Source of the DNA: Nocardioides mangrovi
GTDB taxonomy: Bacteria; Actinomycetota; Actinomycetes; Propionibacteriales; Nocardioidaceae
Length of the DNA: 64,000 nucleotides
Direction: 5' to 3'
NCBI RefSeq assembly: GCF_020073815.1
Contig: NZ_JAIQZJ010000011.1
Location: 1 to 64,000 of the forward strand
Part shown: in pieces, positions 28,803 through 38,115 of the stretch
Numbering within the stretch: the first letter of the stretch is position 1
Layout: each line of letters opens with the position of its first letter
Notes under the pieces: model-generated
Told to the model about the DNA's origin: nothing
Databases searched by the model: none
Seen by the model: only the letters and a program-made list of their open reading frames with translations
Program-made: the position numbers and the translations under genes

Positions 28803-30311
28803 TCAGCGGGTGAGAGCGGTGAACAACTCCTCGGCCGTCTCACTGCGGTCGAGCAGCTCGCCCACGTGCGCCTTGCTGCCCCGGAGCGGGTCGATCGTCG
28901 GGACCCGCTGCAGCGACTCGCGGCCGGGGAGGTCGAAGATCACCGAGTCCCATGACGCGGCGGCCACGTGGGCGGCGTACTGCTCGAGGCAGCGGCCGCG
29001 GAAGTAGGCGCGGGTGTCCTCCGGCGGCTCGTGCATCGCGGTCTCGATCGCAGCGTCGTCGAGGAGCCGGTCCATCCGCCCGCCGGCCGCCAGCCGGTGG
29101 TAGAGGCCCTTCTCGGGGCGGATGTCGGAGTATTGGTAGTCGATGAGCTGCAGCTTGGCGTCGTCCCATGCCAGGCCGTCGCGCTGTCGGTACTGCTCGA
29201 TCAGCTTCAGCTTCGCGACCCAGTCCAGCTCGCGGGCGCACAGCATCGGGTCACGCTCGAGCCGGTCCAGGACCGACTCCCAGCGCTCGAGCACGTCGAC
29301 GGTCTGGGGGTCGGCGTCCGCGCCGTAGCGGTCCTCGACGTACTTGCGGGCCAGGTCGAGGTACTCCAGCTGCAGCTGGATGCCGGTGAGCTCGCGTCCG
29401 TCCGTGAGGGTGACCGTCTGGCGCAGCGTCGGGTCGTGGGAGATCGCCCGGAGCCCGGCGACCGGACCCTCCACGGTGAGGTCCGTGGTCAGGAAACGGT
29501 CCTCGATCATGGCGAGCACCAGGGAGGTGGTGCCGACCTTGAGGTACGACGCGACCTCCGAGAGGTTGGCGTCGCCGATGATGACGTGCAGCCGGCGGTA
29601 CTTCTCGGGGTCGGCGTGCGGCTCGTCGCGGGTGTTGATGATCGGCCGCTTGAGCGTGGTCTCGAGCCCGACCTCGACCTCGAAGAAGTCGGCACGCTGG
29701 CTGATCTGGTAGGCGTGGGTGCGGCCGTCCTGCCCGATCCCCATCCGGCCGGCGCCGCAGAAGACCTGGCGGCTGACGAAGAACGGCGTCAGGTGCCGCA
29801 CGATGTCGCCGAACGGGGTCGAGCGGCGCATCAGGTAGTTCTCGTGGGCGCCGTACGACGCGCCCTTGTTGTCGGTGTTGTTCTTGTACAGGACGATCGG
29901 CGCGCCGTTGGGCAGCTGGCCGGCGCGACGGGAGGCGTCGAGCATGACCAGCTCGCCGGCCTTCTCCCAGCGGACCACGTCGAGGGGCGTGGTGACCTCC
30001 GGCGTGGAGTACTCCGGGTGGGCGTGGTCGACGTAGAGCCGGGCGCCGTTGGTGAGGATCACGTTGGCCAGGCCCATGTCCTCGTCGGTGAGCTGGCTGG
30101 GGTCCGCGACCTGCCGGGACATGTCGAAGCCGCGGGCGTCGCGCAGCGGCGACTCCTCCTCGAAGTCCCACCGCGCCCGCCGCGCCTTCAGCGTCGCCGA
30201 GGCGTAGGCGTTGACCACCTGGGACGACGCCACCATCGGGTTGGCAAGCGGCTGCCCCTGCACGGCGATGCCGTACTCCACCTCGGTCCCCATGACCCGG
30301 CGCACGCTCAT
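28803..30311 (-). CDS. dop: depupylase/deamidase Dop
   Basis: 502 residues. Removes Pup from conjugates and, in species with PupGGQ, deamidates Pup; here only depupylation should be needed. Same fold as Paf[76 protein letters not shown]. The insertion of about 40 residues after the first strand ([20 protein letters not shown]) contains the Dop loop that distinguishes it from PafA. ATG start with TAGGCT 7 nt upstream. Confidence 0.97.
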   Translation of the reverse strand: MSVRRVMGTEVEYGIAVQGQPLANPMVASSQVVNAYASATLKARRARWDFEEESPLRDARGFDMSRQVADPSQLTDEDMGLANVILTNGARLYVDHAHPEYSTPEVTTPLDVVRWEKAGELVMLDASRRAGQLPNGAPIVLYKNNTDNKGASYGAHENYLMRRSTPFGDIVRHLTPFFVSRQVFCGAGRMGIGQDGRTHAYQISQRADFFEVEVGLETTLKRPIINTRDEPHADPEKYRRLHVIIGDANLSEVASYLKVGTTSLVLAMIEDRFLTTDLTVEGPVAGLRAISHDPTLRQTVTLTDGRELTGIQLQLEYLDLARKYVEDRYGADADPQTVDVLERWESVLDRLERDPMLCARELDWVAKLKLIEQYRQRDGLAWDDAKLQLIDYQYSDIRPEKGLYHRLAAGGRMDRLLDDAAIETAMHEPPEDTRAYFRGRCLEQYAAHVAAASWDSVIFDLPGRESLQRVPTIDPLRGSKAHVGELLDRSETAEELFTALTR

Positions 30312-30318
30312 GTCCCTG

Positions 30319-30324
30319 AGCCTA
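30319..30324 (-). promoter_or_regulatory. dop leaderless -10 box TAGGCT
   Basis: The hexamer lies 7 nt before the dop ATG. The -35 position (about 30342-30348) falls within the left arm of repeat copy 5. Confidence 0.6.
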
Positions 30325-30340
30325 CGCGAGCAAGGTGAGG

Positions 30341-30399
30341 GGGATTGGTCACCAACCCGGTCCGCGGACCGCTCCGGGACCGGGTTGGTGACCAATCCC
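30341..30399. repeat. dispersed inverted-repeat element, copy 5, between divergent promoters
   Basis: Arms TTGGTCACCAA (30345-30355) and TTGGTGACCAA (30385-30395), spacer 29 nt, outer pair A/T. It is the only copy between divergent genes (dop and ybaK) and fills the space between their -10 boxes, covering both -35 regions. That fits an operator better than a terminator. Confidence 0.9.
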
Positions 30400-30401
30400 G
30401 C

Positions 30402-30407
30402 TAGGTT
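30402..30407 (+). promoter_or_regulatory. ybaK leaderless -10 box TAGGTT
   Basis: The hexamer lies 6 nt before the GTG at 30414 and directly abuts repeat copy 5. Confidence 0.6.
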
Positions 30408-30413
30408 CGGAGC

Positions 30414-30884
30414 GTGACCGACAACTCCGCCCGGGCGATCGAGGCGGCCCGCGGCCTCGGGCTCGAGGTGACCGTCACCCGCCACGGCCCGGTGCGGTCG
30501 CTGCAGGAGGCCGCTGCGGCGCGCGGTCTGGACGCCCACCAGATCGTGAAGACCATGGTGGTCCGGGTCAGCGAGGGCGACTTCCGCTTCGTGCTGGTGC
30601 CGGGCGACCGGGAGATCGCCTGGCCCAAGCTGCGCGCGCTGCTCGGCGTCAACCGGGTCTCGATGCCGGACGCGGAGGCGGCGTACGCGGTGACCGGGTA
30701 CGTCCGCGGCACCATCACCCCGCTCGGGAGCGAGTCGCCCCTGCCCGTGGTCGCGGACGCCTCGGTGACCGGGACGGTGAGCATCGGCGCAGGCGCCCCC
30801 GGCGTGGCGCTCACCGTGGACGCCGCGACGCTGCTGGCGGCGCTGGATGCGTCCGTCGCGGACGTGACCGAACCCACCGGCTGA
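30414..30884 (+). CDS. YbaK/EbsC-type aminoacyl-tRNA deacylase
   Basis: 156 residues. Small trans-editing domain of the YbaK/ProX type, which hydrolyses mischarged aminoacyl-tRNA such as Cys- or Ala-tRNAPro. Seen: [20 protein letters not shown] with the conserved Lys, [20 protein letters not shown] and the glycine-rich [19 protein letters not shown]. The GTG start is leaderless. It is the only plus-strand gene within the Pup-proteasome block and is divergent from dop. Confidence 0.9.
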   Translation: MTDNSARAIEAARGLGLEVTVTRHGPVRSLQEAAAARGLDAHQIVKTMVVRVSEGDFRFVLVPGDREIAWPKLRALLGVNRVSMPDAEAAYAVTGYVRGTITPLGSESPLPVVADASVTGTVSIGAGAPGVALTVDAATLLAALDASVADVTEPTG

Positions 30885-30907
30885 GCCGCACTCCGCGGTC
30901 GCCGGAA

Positions 30908-30949
30908 GTCGTACGGCGAGGCGACCGGCGGGCGCTCTCGCCGTACGAC
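30908..30949. terminator. bidirectional hairpin between ybaK and mpa
   Basis: GTCGTACGGCGAG (30908-30920) and CTCGCCGTACGAC (30937-30949) form a perfect 13-bp stem with a 16-nt loop, midway between two convergent stops. No T-run on either side. Its arms are unrelated to the dispersed repeat family. Confidence 0.75.
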
Positions 30950-30988
30950 GCTCCTGCTGGGCGACCGAACTGGCTCGTCGGTGCGGTG

Positions 30989-32743
30989 CTAGAGGTACTG
31001 GCCGGTGTTGGAGACGGTGTCGATGGACCGACCGGGCTCGGTGCCCTGCTTGCCGGTGATGAGCGTGCGGATGAAGACGATCCGCTCGCCCTTCTTGCCC
31101 GAGATCCGCGCCCAGTCGTCGGGGTTGGTGGTGTTGGGCAGGTCCTCGTTCTCCTTGAACTCGTCCACGCACGCCTGGAGCAGGTGGGAGACCCGCAGGC
31201 CGTGCTGGTCGTGGTCGAGGAAGTCCTTGATCGCCATCTTCTTGGCCCGGTCGACGATGTTCTGGATCATCGCGCCCGAGTTGAAGTCCTTGAAGTAGAG
31301 GACCTCCTTGTCACCGTTGGCGTAGGTGACCTCCAGGAAGCGGTTCTCCTCGGTCTCGGTGTACATCCGCTCGACCGTCGCCCGGATCATCGCCGCGACG
31401 CACGCGTCGCGATTACCGGCGAACTCGGAGAGATCGTCGGCGTGCAGCGGCAAGGTCGGCAGGAGGTACTTGCTGAAGATGTCCCGCGCCGACTCGGCGT
31501 CCGGGCGCTCGATCTTGATCTTCACGTCGAGGCGGCCGGGACGCAGGATGGCGGGGTCGATCATGTCCTCACGGTTCGAGGCACCGATCACCAGCACGTT
31601 CTCGAGCAGCTCGACGCCGTCGATCTCGCTGAGCAGCTGCGGGACGATGGTGTTCTCGACGTCCGAGGAGACGCCCGAGCCGCGGGTGCGGAACAGCGAG
31701 TCCATCTCGTCGAAGAACACGATGACCGGCGTACCGGTGCTGGCCTTCTCCCGGGCCCGCTGGAAGACGAGCCGGATGTGGCGCTCGGTCTCGCCGACGT
31801 ACTTGTTCAGGAGCTCGGGGCCCTTGATGTTGAGGAAGTAGGACTTGCCCTCCTGGCCCGTCTTCGCCGCGACCTTCTTGGCCAGGGAGTTGGCGACCGC
31901 CTTCGCGATGAGGGTCTTGCCGCATCCGGGCGGGCCGTAGAGCAGGACGCCCTTCGGGGGCTTGAGCTGGTGCTCCTTGAAGAGCTCCGGGTAGAGGTAG
32001 GGCAGCTCGACCGCGTCCTGGATCTGCTCGATCTGACCGGCCAGGCCGCCGATCGACTCGTAGGCGATGTCCGGGACCTCTTCGAGGATCAGCTCCTCGA
32101 CCTCGGACTTCGGGACCTTCTCGTAGACGTAGCCGGCGCGCGGGTCGAGCAGCAGCGAGTCGCCGGCTCGGATCGTCTCGGTGAGCAGCGGCTCGGCGAG
32201 CCGGACGATCCGCTCCTCGTCGGCGTTGGCGATGACCAGGGCCCGCTCGCCGTCGGCGAGGATCTCCTTGAGCATCACCACCTCGCCGACCTCCTCGAAC
32301 TCGAGGGCGTCGACGACGTTGAGGGCCTCGTTGAGCATGACCTCCTGGCCGCGGCGCAGGGAGTCGAGGTCGACGCTCGGACTGACGTTCACGCGAAGCT
32401 TGCGGCCACCGGTGAAGACGTCGATCGAGTCGTCCTCGTTGCGGGTCAGGAAGGTGCCGAAGCCGGCCGGCGGCTGGGCGAGCCGGTCGACCTCCTCCTT
32501 GAGCTTCATGATCTGGTCGCGCGCCTCGCGCAGCGTCTGGGCGAGTCGCTCGTTCTGCGAGGTCAGCCCGGCCAACGACCGCTGCGCGTCCGCGAGCCGC
32601 AGCTCGAGTCCGCGCGAGTGCGACGGGCTGTCGGCCAGCCGCAGGCGCAGGTCCGAGACCTCTGCCTCCAGCAGCCGCACTTGGCTCGCGAGCTCCTCAG
32701 GGGTGCGACCCCCCGCACTGGAAACGCCTTCCGATGTCGACAT
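30989..32743 (-). CDS. mpa: proteasome-associated AAA ATPase (Mpa/ARC)
   Basis: 584 residues. Hexameric ATPase that recognises Pup and threads substrates into the 20S core. N-terminal coiled coil (about residues 15-75, heptads of Leu), tandem OB domains, then the AAA domain with Walker A GPPGCGKT, Walker [11 protein letters not shown] and [11 protein letters not shown]. The C-terminus is GQYL, the docking motif that inserts into PrcA pockets. ATG at 32743 is chosen because AGGAGGTG lies 7 nt upstream. Confidence 0.97.
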   Translation of the reverse strand: MSTSEGVSSAGGRTPEELASQVRLLEAEVSDLRLRLADSPSHSRGLELRLADAQRSLAGLTSQNERLAQTLREARDQIMKLKEEVDRLAQPPAGFGTFLTRNEDDSIDVFTGGRKLRVNVSPSVDLDSLRRGQEVMLNEALNVVDALEFEEVGEVVMLKEILADGERALVIANADEERIVRLAEPLLTETIRAGDSLLLDPRAGYVYEKVPKSEVEELILEEVPDIAYESIGGLAGQIEQIQDAVELPYLYPELFKEHQLKPPKGVLLYGPPGCGKTLIAKAVANSLAKKVAAKTGQEGKSYFLNIKGPELLNKYVGETERHIRLVFQRAREKASTGTPVIVFFDEMDSLFRTRGSGVSSDVENTIVPQLLSEIDGVELLENVLVIGASNREDMIDPAILRPGRLDVKIKIERPDAESARDIFSKYLLPTLPLHADDLSEFAGNRDACVAAMIRATVERMYTETEENRFLEVTYANGDKEVLYFKDFNSGAMIQNIVDRAKKMAIKDFLDHDQHGLRVSHLLQACVDEFKENEDLPNTTNPDDWARISGKKGERIVFIRTLITGKQGTEPGRSIDTVSNTGQYL

Positions 32744-32766
32744 CAGCGCCACCTCCTGTGCGCTCG

Positions 32767-32772
32767 ACCCTA
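32767..32772 (-). promoter_or_regulatory. mpa -10 box TAGGGT (leadered)
   Basis: TAGGGT on the minus strand would give a short 5' leader of about 17-20 nt containing the AGGAGG ribosome-binding site of mpa. Confidence 0.5.
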
Positions 32773-32841
32773 CCCGTGACGTGCCGGGAGGGAAGATCAC
32801 ATTTCGCGGTGTTGGTCACGATTTGGACGCGAACGACCATG

Positions 32842-32900
32842 CGGATTGGTCACCAACCCCATCTGGGCCGGCCGATGCGAGCGGGTTGGTGACCAAACAC
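32842..32900. repeat. dispersed inverted-repeat element, copy 6
   Basis: Arms TTGGTCACCAA (32846-32856) and TTGGTGACCAA (32886-32896), spacer 29 nt; the outer pair is A/A, a mismatch. It lies between the trmI stop and the mpa promoter. Confidence 0.9.
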
Positions 32901-32953
32901 CATCCGGAGGCCGCCCGTGAGACAGCCATCCCCCGCGCGGCGCGGGCGAGCGG

Positions 32954-33919
32954 TCAGTCGCCCGGCTCCTCCACCGGGACGCCGGGAGGGCGGGGCCCGG
33001 TGTAGTCGGGCCCGTAGGCGCCGGGGGCGGGGCGGCGCTTCTTCAGCGGCGGTCGCTCCCCCGGTGCCATCCGCCGCGCGGTGACCAGGAAGGCGGTGTG
33101 GCCGATCATCTTGTGACCGGGCCGGACGGCGAGGCCCTCGACGTGCCAGTCGCGGACCAGCGACTCCCACGCCTGCGGCTCGGTGAAGCCGCCGTGCAGC
33201 CGGACGGTCTCGACGAACCGGGAGAGCTGGGTGGTGGTCGCGACGTACGCGCACACGATGCCGCCGGGCCGGAGCGCGTCCGCGGTCGCGTCGAGGCACT
33301 CCCAGGGCGCGAGCATGTCCAGGATGACCCGGTCCGCGCGCTCCCCCGTCGCCGGAAGCTCCTCCGCGAGGTCGCCGATCGTGAGCCGCCACGCCGGGTG
33401 GGTCTCGCCCTCGGGGGCGCCGAAGAACTGGTTGACGTTGCGGCGGGCGACGTCGGCGAACTCCTCGCGGCGCTCGTACGACGAGACCCGGCCGTAGGGG
33501 CCGACCGCGCGCAGCAGCGAGCAGGTGAGGGCTCCGGACCCGACTCCGGCCTCGACCACGTGGGCGCCGGGGAAGATGTCGGCCAGGGCCACGATCTGGG
33601 CGGCGTCCTTGGGGTAGACGACCGCTGCACCGCGCGGCATCGACACCACGAACTCCGAGAGCAGCGGTCGGAAGCAGAGGTACTCGCCGCCCGCAGAGGA
33701 GACGACCGTGAAGCCCTCCTCGCGGCCGATCAGCTCGTCGTGCTCGATGTGCCCGCGGTTGGAGAAGAAGCGCTTGCCGGGCACGAGCTCGAAGTTGTGC
33801 CGGCGACCCTTCTGGTCGACCAGACGGATCCACTCCCCCGCACGCAGCGGTCCACGGTGGACACCGGACCACGCCTCCGGGGGTACGTCGGGGCTGGCGT
33901 CGGTGGCGGGATCGGACAC
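32954..33919 (-). CDS. trmI: tRNA (adenine-58-N1)-methyltransferase
   Basis: 321 residues. SAM-dependent methyltransferase giving m1A58 in the T-loop of tRNAs. Seen: the N-terminal beta-barrel with GRRHNFELVPGKRFFSNRGH, YPKDAAQIVALADIFPGAHV, the SAM loop VVEAGVGSGALTCSLLRAVG, YERREEFADVARRNV and the catalytic region RVILDMLAPWECLD. Homologue of M. tuberculosis Rv2118c (recalled). A GTG at 33919 with TAGGGT 7 nt upstream sets the start; the -10 box includes the stop codon of the M50 gene. Confidence 0.94.
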   Translation of the reverse strand: MSDPATDASPDVPPEAWSGVHRGPLRAGEWIRLVDQKGRRHNFELVPGKRFFSNRGHIEHDELIGREEGFTVVSSAGGEYLCFRPLLSEFVVSMPRGAAVVYPKDAAQIVALADIFPGAHVVEAGVGSGALTCSLLRAVGPYGRVSSYERREEFADVARRNVNQFFGAPEGETHPAWRLTIGDLAEELPATGERADRVILDMLAPWECLDATADALRPGGIVCAYVATTTQLSRFVETVRLHGGFTEPQAWESLVRDWHVEGLAVRPGHKMIGHTAFLVTARRMAPGERPPLKKRRPAPGAYGPDYTGPRPPGVPVEEPGD

Positions 33920-33926
33920 GGCCCGC

Positions 33927-33932
33927 ACCCTA
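33927..33932 (-). promoter_or_regulatory. trmI leaderless -10 box TAGGGT
   Basis: The hexamer lies 7 nt before the trmI GTG; its first three bases are the stop codon of the upstream M50 gene. Confidence 0.6.
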
Positions 33933-35066
33933 GTCGGCGGACTCCCGGAACGCCCTATCGACGTCGGCGGTGACCAGCACGCCGTAGATGCTCCCGTCGG
34001 GCTCGAGGAGCAGGTACTCGGCCGCGGGCGTCGCGCTGAGCGCTCGCACGAGGTCCTCACCGCCGATCGCGACCGGGAGACGGAGGCCGTCGTCGAGCGT
34101 GCGAGCGACGGTGGACACGGCCAGCCACGGTCGGCGGTCCTCCGGGGTGGCCGCCACAGCCGCCTCGCTCACGATCCCGACGGGTACCCCGCTGCCGGTC
34201 ACCGTCACGATGCTGCCCGCGGAGGCGTCCTGCGCGCGGCGTACCGCCTCGGCGAGCGGCAGGTCGTCAGGGACGGCGAGGGTACGGCGGGCGAGGTCGC
34301 GGGCGACCAGGTGGGCCATCCGGCCCCGGATCCGGGCGCCCGCCAGCGACGCGGAGGCGCCCGACCAGAGGAACGCCGCGACGACGAACGCCAGCACGAA
34401 GTCGAGCACGTCCGGCTCCTGGCCGAAGAGCGCCTGCTGCGCGAAGGGCCAGCCCATCGCCGCCACGGCGGCGACCCGGCCCACCCATCCCGCGACGATC
34501 GTGCCGCGGTGGACGCTGCCGGTGGCACCCCAGACGAGCGACTTCAGGACGCGTCCGCCGTCGAGCGGGAGACCGGGCACGAGGTTGAGCACGCCGACGA
34601 GCAGGTTGGCGCCCGCGAGCCCGTCGACGGCCATGAGGAGCAGACCCTCCGGGATGAAGCCGCGTACGGCGAGCGCGACCAGCCCGACGGCGATCGAGCT
34701 GAGCGGGCCGACCACGGCGATGAAGAACTCCTGCCGAGGGCGCCGTGCCTCGCCCTCGATGGCGGTCATGCCGCCGAGGAAGTGCAGCGTGATCGAGCTG
34801 ACCGGGAAGCCGTAGCGGCGCGCGACGAGCGCGTGGGACGCCTCGTGGATGAGGATCGACAGGTAGAGGATGATCGCGAAGGCGAGCCCCGCGACGTACT
34901 TCCACACCCCGATCCCGGGCTGGACGCTCTCCGCGGCCGGCGCCACGATCACCGCGATCAGGCCGGCGACGAGGAACCACGACGAGGTCACCAGCACGTC
35001 GCTGCCCGCGATCGAGCCGACCTTGAAGGTGCCCGGGGGACGGTCTCGGGGCGGCGTGTCGGGCAC
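33930..35066 (-). CDS. site-2 protease (M50) with CBS region
   Basis: 378 residues. Intramembrane zinc metalloprotease. The zinc site is H74-E75-x-x-H78 in SILIHEASHALVARRYG inside a membrane helix, with the second motif NLVPGLPLDGGRVLKSLVWG providing the Asp ligand. Five or six hydrophobic segments fill residues 25-240, followed by a cytoplasmic CBS-type region (SIVTVTGSGVPVGIVSEAAV and SIYGVLVTADVDRAFRE). It cleaves membrane substrates, often anti-sigma factors; its target is unknown. The GTG start has TAGCCT 6 nt upstream. Confidence 0.93.
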   Translation of the reverse strand: MPDTPPRDRPPGTFKVGSIAGSDVLVTSSWFLVAGLIAVIVAPAAESVQPGIGVWKYVAGLAFAIILYLSILIHEASHALVARRYGFPVSSITLHFLGGMTAIEGEARRPRQEFFIAVVGPLSSIAVGLVALAVRGFIPEGLLLMAVDGLAGANLLVGVLNLVPGLPLDGGRVLKSLVWGATGSVHRGTIVAGWVGRVAAVAAMGWPFAQQALFGQEPDVLDFVLAFVVAAFLWSGASASLAGARIRGRMAHLVARDLARRTLAVPDDLPLAEAVRRAQDASAGSIVTVTGSGVPVGIVSEAAVAATPEDRRPWLAVSTVARTLDDGLRLPVAIGGEDLVRALSATPAAEYLLLEPDGSIYGVLVTADVDRAFRESAD

Positions 35067-35072
35067 GCGACG

Positions 35073-35078
35073 AGGCTA
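35073..35078 (-). promoter_or_regulatory. M50 protease leaderless -10 box TAGCCT
   Basis: The hexamer lies 6 nt before the GTG on the minus strand, divergent from the RecB-like gene promoter 49 bp away. Confidence 0.55.
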
Positions 35079-35126
35079 TCCGACGGTGCCCTGCGTGCCG
35101 GTGCGGACGGTGTCGGCGCCCGCACC

Positions 35127-35132
35127 TAGGCT
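35127..35132 (+). promoter_or_regulatory. RecB-like gene leaderless -10 box TAGGCT
   Basis: The hexamer is followed after 7 nt by the GTG at 35140. Confidence 0.6.
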
Positions 35133-35139
35133 GCCGGTC

Positions 35140-36024
35140 GTGGGTGTGCACCAGGAGTCCCCGGCCGCCCGGGTCTCGACCCCGGTCGACGGCGTGGAGG
35201 TGCTGGGCGCCCTGTCGCCGAGCCGCGCGGCGGACTTCATGAGCTGCCCGCTCCTCTACCGGTTCCGCACGATCGACAAACTCCCGGAGCCCTTCTCCCC
35301 CGACGCCGTCCGCGGCACGGTGGTGCACAAGGTGCTGGAGGACCTCTTCGACCTCCCTGCGCTGTCGCGGACGCCGGAGCGGGCGCAGCAGATGCTGACG
35401 CCGGCCTGGGACGACCTCGTGGCGGAGGCCCCGGAGCTCGCCGAGATGCTGCCGCACGACGGCCCGGAGATCGTCGCCTGGCTCGGGTCGTGCCGCGACG
35501 TGCTCGAGCGGTACTTCACGCTGGAGGACCCGCAGCGTCTCGAACCCGCCGAGCGCGAGCTGTACGTCGAGACGCTGCTCGACTCGAAGCTCCTCCTCCG
35601 TGGCTACGTCGACCGCCTCGACATCGCCCCGGACGGCGCGATCCGGGTGGTCGACTACAAGACGGGCCGCTCACCGGGCGAGATGTTCGAGGGCAAGGCG
35701 CTCTTCCAGATGAAGTTCTACGCGCTGGTCATCTGGCGCACCCGCGGCGTGGTGCCGGCGATGCTGCAGCTGGTCTACCTGGGCGACGGCGAGATGCTGC
35801 GCTACGTCCCCGACGAGCGGGACCTGCTCGCCACCGAGCGCAAGGTGGAGGCGATCTGGGACGCCATCCGCTTGGCCGGCGAGTCGGGCGACTGGCGTCC
35901 CAACCCGGGCCGGCTGTGCTCCTGGTGCGCCCACCAGGCGATCTGTCCGGCCTGGGGTGGCACTCCCCCGCCGCTCCCGGAGCTTCCGCCGGCGGTCGAT
36001 GCGTCGCCGCTCGCCGACGACTGA
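35140..36024 (+). CDS. RecB-family PD-(D/E)XK exonuclease
   Basis: 294 residues. Cas4/AddB-like single-strand nuclease fold: SPSRAADFMSCPLLYRF holds the first Cys, GTVVHKVLEDLF the conserved His, GYVDRLDIAPDGAIRVVDYK the metal Asp and D-x-K pair, QMKFYALV the motif near the active site, and CSWCAHQAICPAW the three C-terminal Cys of a probable 4Fe-4S cluster. It probably acts in DNA repair; the M. tuberculosis homologue at this position is Rv2119 (recalled). The GTG start is leaderless. Confidence 0.92.
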   Translation: MGVHQESPAARVSTPVDGVEVLGALSPSRAADFMSCPLLYRFRTIDKLPEPFSPDAVRGTVVHKVLEDLFDLPALSRTPERAQQMLTPAWDDLVAEAPELAEMLPHDGPEIVAWLGSCRDVLERYFTLEDPQRLEPAERELYVETLLDSKLLLRGYVDRLDIAPDGAIRVVDYKTGRSPGEMFEGKALFQMKFYALVIWRTRGVVPAMLQLVYLGDGEMLRYVPDERDLLATERKVEAIWDAIRLAGESGDWRPNPGRLCSWCAHQAICPAWGGTPPPLPELPPAVDASPLADD

Positions 36025-36033
36025 CCGGCGGGG

Positions 36034-36092
36034 CGGATTGGTCACCAACCTGCTCTCAGCGGACCGATCGGACCGGGTTGGTGACCAATCCC
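36034..36092. repeat. dispersed inverted-repeat element, copy 7
   Basis: Arms TTGGTCACCAA (36038-36048) and TTGGTGACCAA (36078-36088), spacer 29 nt, outer pair A/T. It lies between the convergent RecB-like and response-regulator genes, 10 and 32 bp from their stops. Confidence 0.9.
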
Positions 36093-36123
36093 CTGGGCAT
36101 GCGCCACGGAGAGTCGGCGCAGG

Positions 36124-36762
36124 TCAGAGGCCGTTTCGCTCCGCCCAGAGGGCGGCTTGGGTGCGGTCGCTGACGCCGATCCGCGCGAACGCCGAGGTGA
36201 GGTGCGCCTTGACGGTCCGCTCGGAGATCTCGAGCCGGCGGGCGATCTGCTTGTTGGCCAGACCCTGCCGCACCAGTCCGAGCACCTCGGACTCGCGGCT
36301 GGTCAGCTGTACCTGGGACGAGCCCGCCCGGGTGCCGAGGAGCGCGCGGGCTGCCTTGGGGTGGATCGGCGACTCGCCGCGGCTGACGGCCCGGATGCCC
36401 TGCAGGACGTCGTCGGGGTCAGCGTCTTTGAGCAGGTAGCCGACCGCGCCGGCGTCGAGGGCGGCGATGATCCGCTCGCTGTCGGAGTACGACGTGAGGA
36501 CGAGGACGTCGACGCCGAGCTTCTCGCCGATGATGGCGCGCGTGGCGGCGACGCCGTCGACGTTGGGCATCTGCAGGTCCATGAGGACGACGTCCGGCCG
36601 GAGCTCACGAGCGACCTCGATGGCCTGCTGGCCGTCGGCGGCCTGCCCGACCACCTGGATGTCGTCGGTGCCGGCGAGGAGCTGCTCGAGGCCCGCGCGG
36701 ATCACCGCGTGGTCGTCGGCGAGGACCACGCGGATCGGCGCGGGGCCGGCTTGCTGGGTCAC
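36124..36762 (-). CDS. NarL/FixJ-type response regulator
   Basis: 212 residues. Receiver domain at residues 1-125 with the phospho-acceptor Asp in DVVLMDLQMPNVDGVAA and Lys in GYLLKDADPDDVL, then a LuxR-type HTH (LTSRESEVLGLVRQGLANKQ, ISERTVKAHLTSAFARIGV). The GTG overlaps the kinase stop by 4 bp (GTGA), so the pair is co-translated. Targets unknown; the small secreted gene next to the kinase is one candidate. Confidence 0.95.
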   Translation of the reverse strand: MTQQAGPAPIRVVLADDHAVIRAGLEQLLAGTDDIQVVGQAADGQQAIEVARELRPDVVLMDLQMPNVDGVAATRAIIGEKLGVDVLVLTSYSDSERIIAALDAGAVGYLLKDADPDDVLQGIRAVSRGESPIHPKAARALLGTRAGSSQVQLTSRESEVLGLVRQGLANKQIARRLEISERTVKAHLTSAFARIGVSDRTQAALWAERNGL

Positions 36763-38072
36763 TGGGCGTCCACCTCCATGTGCACGGTCGTGCCGTCCCC
36801 GGGCGAGGATCGCACGTCGAGCGCTCCACCGCTGTCGACGACCAGGCTGCGGAGGCCGCGCAGGCCGTAGCTGTCCCTGCCCCGCTGGCCTCGCGGCTCG
36901 AAGCCGACGCCGTCGTCGACGACCTCGAGGGTCAGCCGGGAGCCGTCACCGCGGACCGTCACGGCGAGGGTGGAGGCCTCCGAGTGGCGGATGGTGTTGC
37001 GCACGGCCTCCTGCGCGACCCGCCACACGAGTGCGGCCTTCTCGTTCGAGATGGTCTCGGCGCCCTCGACGCTGACCGACGCCTGGATCCCCGCGGCGCC
37101 GGCGGGAGCGATCAGGTCCGCCAGGGCGGCGGCCAGGCCGTCGGCGCTCAGCTCTGGCGGGTGGATCTCGGCGAGCAGCGAGCGCAGCGCCTTGAGGCTC
37201 CCGCGCAGCGCTGCACCCGCGTCGTCGAGCGTCTCCTTCGCAGCCGGCTCGGTGTTCGGCTGACGCGCGACGGCGGTGACGGCGAACGCCGTACCGGCGA
37301 GATCCTGGACCACGCTGTCGTGCAGGTCGCGCGCGATACGACGGCGTTCGGCGTCCGAGGCCTCCATCGCCGAGCGGAGCAGCCGCTCGCGCTCGGCGGC
37401 CCCACGACGCAGCTCGCGCGTGAGACCGAGCAGGATCGCCGTCGCGACGAGGATCATCAGGACGAGCGGCGCGATCGTGATCCAACGGAACGACGAATAG
37501 ATCTCGGCGCGACGCTGCTCGATCTCGTCGAGCGTGTAGTAGGCCTCCAGCAGCAGTGGCTCACCCTCCGGCGAGCTGATCCTCGTGTAGGTCTGGACGA
37601 GGCCACGGCCGGAGTCGGCGCCGGTCACTGACCTGTTCTCCGGCCGATCGGGGTCGGCGATCTCCGAGCCTGCGCCGCCGTCCTCGAGGACGGCCAGCTG
37701 CGCATCGCTCAGCGAGAACTTACGGCCCAGCAGATCGGGGCCTTCGCTCGAGTACACATTCCGGCCGTCCTCGGTCCAGATGTTGACCCGGTCCACCGTC
37801 GACACATCGAGCAGCCGTGGTGTGACCGCGCGGTCCATCTTGTCGGCGGCCGCCAGCTTGCGGGGAGTCGTGTTGATGAGCCCCTTGGGTACATCGGGCT
37901 CCACCACGGAGCGGGCGAGGACCTCGGTGGTGCCCGCCGCCTCAGCGATCGCCTCTTGCCTCGCCGCACGGTCAGCGAGCTTGTTGGTGGCCACGATGAT
38001 GCCGACCACGGTGAGGAGCCCGAGCATCAGGAAGAGCGCGACCGGGCTGCGGAGGACGCGCAAACGGGACAC
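36759..38072 (-). CDS. sensor histidine kinase (HisKA_3/DesK type)
   Basis: 437 residues. TM1 at about 10-28, an extracellular sensor domain at about 30-190, TM2 at about 195-218, a dimerisation domain with the phosphorylated His in AERRRIARDLHDSVVQDLAG, and an ATPase domain with the N-box AQEAVRNTIRHSEA and VVDDGVGFEP, YGLRGL. The extracellular domain is not a family I recognise; it may be a PDC/CACHE-like fold, as ITIAPLVLMILVATAILLGL precedes the cytoplasmic part. The GTG start has AAAGG upstream. It is partner of the downstream response regulator. Confidence 0.94.
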   Translation of the reverse strand: MSRLRVLRSPVALFLMLGLLTVVGIIVATNKLADRAARQEAIAEAAGTTEVLARSVVEPDVPKGLINTTPRKLAAADKMDRAVTPRLLDVSTVDRVNIWTEDGRNVYSSEGPDLLGRKFSLSDAQLAVLEDGGAGSEIADPDRPENRSVTGADSGRGLVQTYTRISSPEGEPLLLEAYYTLDEIEQRRAEIYSSFRWITIAPLVLMILVATAILLGLTRELRRGAAERERLLRSAMEASDAERRRIARDLHDSVVQDLAGTAFAVTAVARQPNTEPAAKETLDDAGAALRGSLKALRSLLAEIHPPELSADGLAAALADLIAPAGAAGIQASVSVEGAETISNEKAALVWRVAQEAVRNTIRHSEASTLAVTVRGDGSRLTLEVVDDGVGFEPRGQRGRDSYGLRGLRSLVVDSGGALDVRSSPGDGTTVHMEVDAQ

Positions 38073-38091
38073 CTTTCGACGGGGCCCGGAC

Positions 38092-38097
38092 AGAATA
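38092..38097 (-). promoter_or_regulatory. kinase-regulator -10 box TATTCT
   Basis: TATTCT on the minus strand, about 20 bp before the kinase GTG, fits a short leadered transcript with the GAAAGG ribosome-binding site. Confidence 0.45.
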
Positions 38098-38115
38098 GGT
38101 CCTCGTCGACCGAGG

